Assembly: GCA_017561825.1 (NCBI GenBank)
Contig: JAFZBK010000061.1
Span: 1 to 64,000, forward strand
Direction: 5' to 3'
Length of the DNA: 64,000 nucleotides
DNA from: Prevotella sp.
Lineage (GTDB): Bacteria; Bacteroidota; Bacteroidia; Bacteroidales; Bacteroidaceae
The notes below the pieces were generated by a model. That model was not told where the DNA came from and did no database searches. It saw only the letters and a list, made by a program, of their open reading frames with translations. Every line of letters starts with the position of its first letter. The first letter of the stretch is position 1. Position numbers and translations under genes: made by a program. Below, in pieces: positions 35,262-42,663 of the stretch.

Positions 35262-36116
35262 ATGAAATTGAATCTTACTAAGCCCCTTATTGTCTTCGAT
35301 TTGGAGACAACGGGGCTTGATCTTGTTAAGGACAGGATCATCCAGATATCCTATATTAAGGTCTTCCCCGATGGCACAGAACAGCGGGAGAATCTGTTTG
35401 TGAACCCGGAATGCCCTATTCCCAATGAGGTGGTGCAACTGACGGGTATCACCAACGAGCAGGTTCAAGACCAGCCTACCTTCAAACAAATCTCCTCGAA
35501 ACTGGCACAGCAGTTTACGGGGTGCGACTTCGCAGGATTCAACTCCAACCACTTCGACATTCCCATGCTCGCTGAGGAATTCCTCAGAGCTGGTGTGGAT
35601 TTCGATTTCTCCAAATGCCGACTGATTGATGCGCAGACCATCTTCCACAAGATGGAGCGTCGCAACCTGGCTGCCGCCTATAAGTTCTACTGCGGAAGGA
35701 AGATGGAAGATGACTTCACTGCCCATAAGGCGGATGAAGATACGGAGGCCACCTACCGTGTGCTGATGGCGGAACTCGACATGTATGCACCAGGGAAACA
35801 GGAAGAACCCGACCGTCAGCTGAATAACGACATGGAAGAGCTGGCACGGTTCTCCAAGACGAACGACAATGTGGACTTCGCCGGAAGAATTGTCTGGAAG
35901 GATATGACGGATGCACAGGGGAACGTGATGACCGACAAGGACGGTCGTCCCCGCAAATACGAAGTGTTTAACTTCGGAAAGTACAAAGGCTGGGGCGTGG
36001 CTGATGTGCTGCATCGCGACCCGGGCTACTACAGTTGGATGCTGTCAAGTGATTTCACTTATGATACCAAGCAGGTGCTGACCAGAATCCGCCTGCGTGA
36101 ATTCAATAACCGATAA
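35262..36116 (+). CDS. DnaQ-type 3'-5' exonuclease
   Basis: This 284-residue protein has an N-terminal DEDDh exonuclease domain: FDLETTG (Asp13, Glu15), NSNHFDIPML for the third acid, and HKADEDTEA with the catalytic His and fourth Asp. A C-terminal region of about 90 residues (FNFGKYKGWGVADVLHRDPGYYSWML) resembles the extra module seen in exonuclease X-like proteins. It could be the proofreading epsilon subunit of polymerase III or a related repair exonuclease. It starts 11 nt after dnaN and ends 4 nt before the DUF4835 gene. Confidence 0.88.
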   Translation: MKLNLTKPLIVFDLETTGLDLVKDRIIQISYIKVFPDGTEQRENLFVNPECPIPNEVVQLTGITNEQVQDQPTFKQISSKLAQQFTGCDFAGFNSNHFDIPMLAEEFLRAGVDFDFSKCRLIDAQTIFHKMERRNLAAAYKFYCGRKMEDDFTAHKADEDTEATYRVLMAELDMYAPGKQEEPDRQLNNDMEELARFSKTNDNVDFAGRIVWKDMTDAQGNVMTDKDGRPRKYEVFNFGKYKGWGVADVLHRDPGYYSWMLSSDFTYDTKQVLTRIRLREFNNR

Positions 36117-36120
36117 CACG

Positions 36121-37032
36121 ATGGAAAAGAAGATACTGACATGGCTGTTTGCCTTCATCACCCTCTGCTCCCTGTCCGTCCAAGGACAGGAGTTGCTGGC
36201 CAAGGTTACCATCAACCACAACCAGATACAAGGTACTGATGCCAGTGTCTTCGATAACCTGCAGCAGACACTCGAGCAGTTCATCAACGAGAGACAGTGG
36301 ACCAACCTGCATTTCCAGAAGAATGAGCGGATCAACTGTAACTTCAATATCACGGTGACGAAATACGACCAGAGTGAGAACCTGTTTACTTGTACGGCAT
36401 TGATCCTGGCCAACAGACCCGTCTATAACGCTTCTTACACCACTACCTTATATAATAATAGGGATGCTGACTTCAATTTCCAGTTTGCGCAGTTCGACCA
36501 GCTGAACTTCAACGAAGAGCAGATCGACAACCAACTGATAGCCCTCATCGCCTATTATGCCTATCTGATCATTGGTATGGATCTCGACTCTTTCTCCCCC
36601 ATGGGCGGAGAGGATATCCTGCAGCGGTGTCTGAACCTGGCCAATAATGCGCAGAACCTGAACTTCCCTGGATGGAAGGCATTCGATAATAGTCGTAACC
36701 GGTTTGCCATCATCAACGACTACATGGAAGGGGCGATGAAACCATTCCGTCAGTTGCAGTACGACTATTACCGTACTGGTCTTGACGAGATGGTCAACAA
36801 TGTGGAGCGCGGCAGGACGAATATCAGTACCGCCTTGGAGAACGGATTGAAGAAGAGTCATGACGACCGTCCACTGAGTCTGCTCCCGCAGATCTGGACC
36901 GACTATAAGAAAGAGGAGCTGGCGAATATCTACAAAGGTAAAGGAACACAGAAGGAGAAGGAGAAGGTTTATGATATCCTGTTCTCCATCAATGCCTCGC
37001 AGAACAACTACTGGGAGCGAATCAAAGAATAG
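36121..37032 (+). CDS. DUF4835 family exported protein
   Basis: This 303-residue protein has a signal peptide (MEKKILTWLFAFITLCSLSVQGQ), so it is periplasmic or on the outer membrane. The rest matches the DUF4835 family of Bacteroidota in length and style (ELLAKVTINHNQIQGTD, and a C-terminal EKEKVYDILFSINAS...YWERIKE). Its molecular role is unknown; it is usually found beside recN, as here (11-nt gap). The start at 36121 follows the exonuclease stop; the frame extends upstream into that gene but without a signal sequence. In many relatives coaBC lies between these genes, and it is absent here. Confidence 0.82.
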   Translation: MEKKILTWLFAFITLCSLSVQGQELLAKVTINHNQIQGTDASVFDNLQQTLEQFINERQWTNLHFQKNERINCNFNITVTKYDQSENLFTCTALILANRPVYNASYTTTLYNNRDADFNFQFAQFDQLNFNEEQIDNQLIALIAYYAYLIIGMDLDSFSPMGGEDILQRCLNLANNAQNLNFPGWKAFDNSRNRFAIINDYMEGAMKPFRQLQYDYYRTGLDEMVNNVERGRTNISTALENGLKKSHDDRPLSLLPQIWTDYKKEELANIYKGKGTQKEKEKVYDILFSINASQNNYWERIKE

Positions 37033-37043
37033 ACCAGAACCTC

Positions 37044-38705
37044 ATGATCAAGCAACTGTATATCAAGAATTTCACACTGATCGACATGCTGGATATCACC
37101 TTCCAGCCGGGATTCTCTGTGATTACTGGCGAGACGGGTGCAGGAAAGAGTATCATTCTTGGGGCCATCGCCTTGTTGTTAGGACAGCGGGCTGATCAGA
37201 AAACCATCAAAAACGGTGCCGACCGCTGTGTCATCGAAGCGCACTTCGACCTCAGTCGCTACCCATTGAAGGATTTCTTCACCGAGCATGAGATCGACTA
37301 TGATGCAGATGACTGTATCTTACGTCGTGAGCTGACGGCCTCAGGGAAGAGTCGTGCGTTTATCAACGATACCCCTGTCCAGCTGTCGTTGATGCGACTG
37401 TTAGGTCAGCAATTGGTGGATATCCATTCTCAGCACCAGAACCTGCTCCTGCAGGAAGAGGATTTCCAACTGAATGTGGTGGATATCATTGCCAACAACC
37501 AGAAAGAGTTGGCGCAATACCGTCAACTGTACCAGGAATACCTGTCGGCCAAGAAGGCCGTCAGGGAGATGCAAGAGGCGATAACCAAGGCCAACGACAA
37601 TCAGGATTTCCTTCGCTTTCAGTTGACAGAGCTCAACGAGGCCAACCTTTATGAGGGCATTCAGGATGAGTTGGAACAGGAACGCGAAACCCTTAGTCAT
37701 GCGGAAGAGATCAAGAGCGGTCTTTTCGCAGCCGACCAACTCTTGAGCACAGGCGAAGGTGGTATCATTGAACGACTCAAGGAAACGTCGAAAACACTGG
37801 ATGCCATCAAGAAGGTCTTTCCTGACATCCAGGATATAGCAGAGCGCACGGAGAGCTGCTATATAGAGTTGAAAGACATCTCCGGCGAGATCGGCAGTCG
37901 TGCGGAGGATTTCGACTTTGACCCGCAACGATTGGAGATCATCCATACCACCCTCGACCAGATCTACTCACTGGAGAAGAAGCACCATGTGGATTCCGTT
38001 GAACAGCTTATCGCCATCAGGGATGAGCTATCCCAACAGCTTGACAGGATCGATAACAGCGAGGAAGAACTGAGACTTCTCAAAGAGAAAGAAACAGCCT
38101 TGCTCAACCAATGTAAGATGTCAGCCGAGAAGTTGAGTCAGCTACGTGAGAAAGCAGCGCGTAAGATAGAGAAGGAAATGCTGAAACGACTCGTTCCCTT
38201 AGGCATTCCTCATGTGCGCTTCGAGGTGCAACAGACAGCCAAGGAGCTGTCATCCGACGGTGCCGACCGCATCACCTTCCTCTTCAGTGCCAATACCAGC
38301 ACCCCGCTACTACCCGTCAGCGAGGTAGCCTCCGGTGGTGAGATTGCCCGCGTGATGCTTTCCCTGAAAGCCATGATCAGCGGAGCCGTTAAACTGCCCA
38401 CCATCATCTTCGATGAGATTGATACTGGTGTGAGCGGGAAGACTGCCGAGATGATGGCAAAGATCATGCAGGAGATGGGGGCATCCGACCGTCAGGTGAT
38501 CAGTATCACACACCTGCCACAGATTGCTGCATTGGGAACTACACATTATAAAGTTTATAAGGAAGAGAGTCCGCAGGGAACCATCTCGCACATGCAACTC
38601 CTCCAGGAAGAGGAACGCGTGCAGGAGATTGCCCAGATGCTGAGCGGTAGCAATGTTACAGACGCTGCCGTTACCCATGCCAAGGAACTCTTGAAACAAG
38701 CATAA
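37044..38705 (+). CDS. recN: DNA repair protein RecN
   Basis: RecN is an SMC-like ATPase that works on double-strand breaks. The 553-residue product has the N-terminal P-loop (TGETGAGKSII near residue 30), a central coiled coil of about 300 residues rich in Glu, Gln and Leu, and a C-terminal head with the ABC signature (EVASGGEIARVML), Walker B (PTIIFDEIDTGVSG) and the switch His of ISITHLPQIAA. It is cytoplasmic and associates with the nucleoid. It follows DUF4835 by 11 nt and precedes the pseudoprotease gene by 8 nt. Confidence 0.95.
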   Translation: MIKQLYIKNFTLIDMLDITFQPGFSVITGETGAGKSIILGAIALLLGQRADQKTIKNGADRCVIEAHFDLSRYPLKDFFTEHEIDYDADDCILRRELTASGKSRAFINDTPVQLSLMRLLGQQLVDIHSQHQNLLLQEEDFQLNVVDIIANNQKELAQYRQLYQEYLSAKKAVREMQEAITKANDNQDFLRFQLTELNEANLYEGIQDELEQERETLSHAEEIKSGLFAADQLLSTGEGGIIERLKETSKTLDAIKKVFPDIQDIAERTESCYIELKDISGEIGSRAEDFDFDPQRLEIIHTTLDQIYSLEKKHHVDSVEQLIAIRDELSQQLDRIDNSEEELRLLKEKETALLNQCKMSAEKLSQLREKAARKIEKEMLKRLVPLGIPHVRFEVQQTAKELSSDGADRITFLFSANTSTPLLPVSEVASGGEIARVMLSLKAMISGAVKLPTIIFDEIDTGVSGKTAEMMAKIMQEMGASDRQVISITHLPQIAALGTTHYKVYKEESPQGTISHMQLLQEEERVQEIAQMLSGSNVTDAAVTHAKELLKQA

Positions 38706-38713
38706 AAGAAGAC

Positions 38714-40387
38714 ATGAAAAAGTTTGGAATACTATTGGCTTCGGCCATGATCTTTTGTAACACCATCGTACAGGCACAATCGGCTGCCGTGAAGAACGCT
38801 GCCAAGAGCGTGTTCTCACTGACCACGTTCCGTGCCGACGGCTCCCTGTTAGCCTCATCCCATGGTGTATTCGTAGGCAACAACGGAGAGGCCATCAGCG
38901 ACCTCACCCCTTTCCGCGGTGCTGCCAAGGCAGTCGTCATCGACCAGAAAGGAAACAAGATGGATGTAACCCGCATGCTGGGTATCAATGACATCTACAA
39001 TGTGGCACGTTTCCGTGTCAACGGCAAGACTACTCCCGCCCCCATGGCCTCCTCTCCCCTCTCTACAGGTGCTCATGCCTGGTTGGTTGGCTATGCCGTG
39101 AAGAACCCTGAGATCATCGGTACCACCGTGAAGAGTGTAGAGACCTTCATGGACAAATATGCCTATTATATCTTCGGCATGAATGCACCCGACAATGCCA
39201 TCGCCTGTCCTTATGTGAATGACAACGGTGAGGTGATCGGTATCCTGCAGGTGAGCAACACCACCTTCGACACCCATGCCACCGATGCCCGCTTCATCAA
39301 CAGTCTGACGCTTAGCGGTCTTTCGTTAAGCAATGCTGACATCCGCCAGATAGGTATTCCCATTGCCATGCCCACTGATCTGACACAGGCTCAGGTGATG
39401 TTGGTGATGGCAGGACAAAGCGGTGACTCACTGAAATACGTGGCAGCCATCGACGACTTCTGTCAGCAGTTCCCCACCCAACTCGACGGATACGATGCAC
39501 GGGCACGACTGCAGATGCGACAGAACCAGTTCGACGAAGCAGCCAAGACCATGGAGAGTGCCATCAAGCAGGCAGAGAAGAAAGACGAGGCCCACTACTA
39601 TTACGGTAAGCTCATCTACGACAAGCTGGTTAACCAACCCGTTCCAGCCTACGAGAAATGGACTCTTGACAAGGCGATGGAAGAGCTCAATGCCGCCTAT
39701 ACCCTTTCACCACAGGCGCACTACCGTCATCTGATGGCTCAGCTCACCTTCTCTAAGACTGCCTATCAAGAAGCCTACGACATGTTCATGTCACTTTATC
39801 AGGACAAGGACTACAAGAATCCTGAGCTGCTCTATGAGGCAGCACGATGCAAACAAATGCTCGAGGCTCCCGCAACAGAGGTGATAGCCTTGCTCGACAG
39901 TGCCATCAACACCACCGACTCCCTAAACATCATCAGTGCAGCACCCTACTTCCTGGCTCGTGCCACGGCTTATGAGCAAGTAGATAGCTTCCGTCAGGCG
40001 GTGTTCGACTACTCCAGATATGAATACCTGATGCAAGGAAGGGTAAATGCCAATTTCTATTACATTCGTGAGCAAGCCGAGGTGAAAGGACATCTGTACC
40101 AGCAGGCACTCACGGATATTGCCCGTGCCATCATCCTCGCACCAGAGGAAGTTACCTATATTGCAGAGATGGCTTCCCTGCAGCTTCGTGTGAATCTTAT
40201 CGACCAGGCATTACTCACTGCAGAGCAGTGTACAAAGGTGGCACCGGAGTACAGTGACGGCTTCCTCTTGTTGGGTCTTGCGCAGATCAAAAAGGGACAG
40301 AAAGAAGTCGGAATTGCTAACTTGCAGAAAGCAAAAGAGTTAGGAAATCCGCAAGCAGATGGCCTGATTGAGAAATATTCGAAGTAA
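38714..40387 (+). CDS. inactive trypsin-like domain fused to TPR repeats
   Basis: This 557-residue exported protein (signal MKKFGILLASAMIFCNTIVQAQ) starts with a trypsin-like fold of about 180 residues. At the place of the catalytic His the sequence reads GEAISDLTPFRG rather than TNxHV, and near the Ser it reads DNAIACPYVNDNGEVIGI rather than GNSGGP. Both key residues therefore seem lost. From about residue 230 to the end it is helical with several TPR-like repeats (YDARARLQMRQNQFDEAAKTME; LLLGLAQIKKGQKEVGIANL). It may be a periplasmic scaffold rather than an enzyme. It follows recN by 8 nt, and HU with its own promoter comes next. Confidence 0.75.
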   Translation: MKKFGILLASAMIFCNTIVQAQSAAVKNAAKSVFSLTTFRADGSLLASSHGVFVGNNGEAISDLTPFRGAAKAVVIDQKGNKMDVTRMLGINDIYNVARFRVNGKTTPAPMASSPLSTGAHAWLVGYAVKNPEIIGTTVKSVETFMDKYAYYIFGMNAPDNAIACPYVNDNGEVIGILQVSNTTFDTHATDARFINSLTLSGLSLSNADIRQIGIPIAMPTDLTQAQVMLVMAGQSGDSLKYVAAIDDFCQQFPTQLDGYDARARLQMRQNQFDEAAKTMESAIKQAEKKDEAHYYYGKLIYDKLVNQPVPAYEKWTLDKAMEELNAAYTLSPQAHYRHLMAQLTFSKTAYQEAYDMFMSLYQDKDYKNPELLYEAARCKQMLEAPATEVIALLDSAINTTDSLNIISAAPYFLARATAYEQVDSFRQAVFDYSRYEYLMQGRVNANFYYIREQAEVKGHLYQQALTDIARAIILAPEEVTYIAEMASLQLRVNLIDQALLTAEQCTKVAPEYSDGFLLLGLAQIKKGQKEVGIANLQKAKELGNPQADGLIEKYSK

Positions 40388-40434
40388 TTTTGCAAAAAAA
40401 CACAAATAAATTTTCGTATCACACAGAAAACTTG

Positions 40435-40442
40435 TATCTTTG
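40435..40442 (+). promoter_or_regulatory. -7 box of the HU gene
   Basis: TATCTTTG matches TAnnTTTG and lies 43 nt before the HU ATG. The -33 region (TTTTCG) is only a partial match. Confidence 0.6.
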
Positions 40443-40485
40443 CAGTCCGAAATGAACAAGTACAACTTTTAATCATTCAAAAGAT

Positions 40486-40767
40486 ATGACAAAAGCAGAA
40501 ATTATTGAAGAGATCGTTTCAAAGACCGGTATCGCCCGCAAGGATGCCTCTGCATCCGTTGAAGCTTTCATGGAGATCATTAAAGACAGTCTTCTGGAGA
40601 AGAAGGAAAACGTTTATCTGCGTGGCTTCGGCAGCTTCGTTGTAAAGCATCGTGCTGAGAAGACCGCCCGTAACATTTCCAAGAACACGACCATTGTCAT
40701 CGCAGCACATGACTTCCCCAGCTTCAAGCCCGCAAAGAGCTTCGTTGCCAAGATGAAGGGAGAATAA
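40486..40767 (+). CDS. HU-family DNA-binding protein
   Basis: This 93-residue HU/IHF-type nucleoid protein has the usual N-terminal helices (MTKAEIIEEIVSKTGI, DASASVEAFMEIIKDSL) and the beta-arm (NVYLRGFGSFVVKHR..., KTARNI) that bends DNA as a dimer. The arm carries the RNISKNTT stretch in place of the RNPxTG of classic HU, still with conserved basic residues. It has its own promoter. The very small ribosomal protein gene and RNase G follow on the same strand, perhaps on the same transcript. Confidence 0.93.
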   Translation: MTKAEIIEEIVSKTGIARKDASASVEAFMEIIKDSLLEKKENVYLRGFGSFVVKHRAEKTARNISKNTTIVIAAHDFPSFKPAKSFVAKMKGE

Positions 40768-40819
40768 TTCTCGCCTGCGATTAAGACATACGTAATTATC
40801 ATTATTAATTTTTTTTATT

Positions 40820-40909
40820 ATGCCAAACGGAAAGAAGAAAAAGGGTCACAAGATGGCCACGCACAAGCGTAAGAAGAGATTAAGAAAGAATCGTCATAAG
40901 AGCAAGTAA
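40820..40909 (+). CDS. 29-residue basic ribosomal protein (bS22/mS38-like, AURKAIP1/COX24 type)
   Basis: A 30-codon frame encodes a strongly basic peptide, MPNGKKKKGHKMATHKRK plus eleven more residues, rich in Lys, Arg and His. This matches the pattern of tiny small-subunit ribosomal proteins related to mitochondrial mS38 and bacterial bS22, which insert into the decoding-centre rRNA. The coding start follows an A/T-rich stretch, and good codon structure and the position between HU and rng support it. The last codons and stop form one arm of a perfect 14-bp hairpin. The family name is from recollection of related sequences, not a search. Confidence 0.75.
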   Translation: MPNGKKKKGHKMATHKRKKRLRKNRHKSK

Positions 40910-40927
40910 ACCATACTTGCTCTTATG
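40895..40927 (+). terminator. perfect 14-bp hairpin between the small ribosomal gene and rng
   Basis: CATAAGAGCAAGTA (40895-40908), loop AACCA, TACTTGCTCTTATG (40914-40927). There is no U tract, so it may stabilise or mark a processing point in the mRNA instead of ending it. It lies 19 nt before the rng ATG. Confidence 0.6.
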
Positions 40928-40946
40928 GTAAACAAGAAAAGCAGAA

Positions 40947-42521
40947 ATGACCAGCGAAGTTGTAATTGACGTCCGACAGAAAGATATATCAATTGCCCTG
41001 CTGGAAGATAAGAACCTGGTAGAGTACCAGACTGAGCCTCGCTCAGCATCTTTCGCTGTCGGAAACATCTACATCGCCAAAGTTAAGAAACTGATGGCGG
41101 GACTGAATGCCAGTTTTGTGGATGTAGGTTATGAACGAGACGCTTTTCTGCATTATCTTGACTTAGGGAATCAATTCAATTCCTACGAGAAGTACCTCAA
41201 GCAGGTACAGAGCGATAGAAAGAGACTGTATCCATTTGCCAAGGCATCACGCCTACCCGATCTGAAGAAAGATGGCAGCGTGGCCACCACCCTGCAGAAA
41301 GATCAGGAGGTACTGGTGCAGATTGTCAAAGAACCCATTTCCACGAAAGGACCGCGACTAACGGCGGAACTGAGTTTTGCAGGTCGTTACCTCGTATTGG
41401 TACCTTTCAATGACAAAGTCTCTGTATCCTCAAAAATCAAAAGCGGTGAAGAGCGGGCACGCCTCAAGCAGCTCATCCAGAGCATCAAGCCCAAGAATGT
41501 AGGCGTCATCGTACGCACAGTAGCAGAGGGCAAGCGTGTTGCCGAGCTCGATACCGAACTTAAAATCCTTCTAAGGCGTTGGGAGGAAGCCATTACCAAA
41601 GTACAGAAAACAACCTCACGACCACAGCTCGTCTATGAGGAGACCAGTAGAGTCGTTGCCATGTTGCGCGACCTGTTCAATCCATCATACGAGAACATCT
41701 ACGTCAACGACGAGCAGGTATTCAACGAGGTCAAGGACTATGTCACTCTTATCGCCCCTGAAAAGGCGGGCATCGTCAAGCTCTACAAAGGTAATGTGCC
41801 TATCTTTGACAACTTCAACATCACCAAGCAGATCAAGTCGAGTTTCGGCAAGACCGTCAACTACAAGCACGGAGCCTACCTCATCATTGAGCATACAGAG
41901 GCCATGCACGTGGTGGATGTGAACAGCGGTAACCGTACCCGGGCAGAGAAAGGACAGGAGGGAAATGCCCTGGAAGTGAATCTCGGAGCCGCCGATGAAC
42001 TGGCCCGTCAGCTGCGTTTGCGCGATATGGGCGGTATCATCATTGTTGACTTCATCGATATGAACCTGGCAGAGGACCGGCAGATGCTCTATGAGCGTAT
42101 GTGCAAGAACATGCAAAAAGACCGTGCCCGTCATAATATCCTGCCACTAAGCAAGTTCGGCTTGATGCAGATTACCCGTCAGCGGGTTCGTCCGGCCATG
42201 GACGTGAATGTTGAAGAGGATTGCCCAACGTGTTTCGGCAGTGGAAAGATCAAGTCGAGTATCTTGTTCACTGACCAGCTCGAAAGGAAGATTGACAACC
42301 TGGTCAACAAGATTGGCGTCAAACGATTCTACCTGCACGTCCACCCGTATGTGGCTGCCTACATCAATCAGGGCTTCATCAGTATGAAGCGCAAGTGGCA
42401 GATGAGTTACGGACTGGGTGTACATGTGATCCCCTCGCAGAAGATGGGCTTCTTGCAATACGAGTTTTATGATGACAAGAAGCAACTCATCGACATGCGC
42501 GAGGAGATGGAGAACAAATAA
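40947..42521 (+). CDS. rng: ribonuclease G/E family protein
   Basis: This 524-residue endoribonuclease matures rRNA and starts mRNA decay. It has an N-terminal S1 RNA-binding domain (GNIYIAKVKKLMAGLNASFVDVGYERDAFLHYLDL), the catalytic DNase I-like domain with both acidic sites (HVVDVNSGNRT and IIIVDFIDM) and the zinc-link cysteines in CPTCFGSGK. The length fits RNase G, without the long C-terminal scaffold of RNase E. The upstream hairpin could allow self-regulation as with RNase E, but that is a guess. A U-tract terminator follows. Confidence 0.95.
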   Translation: MTSEVVIDVRQKDISIALLEDKNLVEYQTEPRSASFAVGNIYIAKVKKLMAGLNASFVDVGYERDAFLHYLDLGNQFNSYEKYLKQVQSDRKRLYPFAKASRLPDLKKDGSVATTLQKDQEVLVQIVKEPISTKGPRLTAELSFAGRYLVLVPFNDKVSVSSKIKSGEERARLKQLIQSIKPKNVGVIVRTVAEGKRVAELDTELKILLRRWEEAITKVQKTTSRPQLVYEETSRVVAMLRDLFNPSYENIYVNDEQVFNEVKDYVTLIAPEKAGIVKLYKGNVPIFDNFNITKQIKSSFGKTVNYKHGAYLIIEHTEAMHVVDVNSGNRTRAEKGQEGNALEVNLGAADELARQLRLRDMGGIIIVDFIDMNLAEDRQMLYERMCKNMQKDRARHNILPLSKFGLMQITRQRVRPAMDVNVEEDCPTCFGSGKIKSSILFTDQLERKIDNLVNKIGVKRFYLHVHPYVAAYINQGFISMKRKWQMSYGLGVHVIPSQKMGFLQYEFYDDKKQLIDMREEMENK

Positions 42522-42524
42522 AAT

Positions 42525-42560
42525 GGGGGGATGCAATCATGCATCCTCCTATTTTTGTTT
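42525..42560 (+). terminator. intrinsic terminator after rng
   Basis: GGGGGGATGCA, loop ATCA, TGCATCCTCCT forms an 11-bp stem with two G-T pairs, followed by ATTTTTGTTT. Confidence 0.8.
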
Positions 42561-42606
42561 GGTCATCCGTTTGTTTTCCAAGAAAACAAAAAAAGGGATG
42601 TATCTT

Positions 42607-42636
42607 TTTGTTTTTAAAAATATTATTGTACCTTTG
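42607..42636 (+). promoter_or_regulatory. promoter of the first CotH-like gene
   Basis: TTTG at 42607-42610 and TACCTTTG at 42629-42636 are 18 nt apart, slightly short of the usual spacing. The ATG follows at 42664. Confidence 0.65.
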
Positions 42637-42663
42637 CACCCAAAATCTATTATTTATACAATC

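Noticed and set aside
42469..42663. N-terminal extension of the first CotH-like protein
   Set aside because: It would overlap the end of rng, the rng terminator and the gene's own promoter; the ATG at 42664 starts a normal signal peptide.
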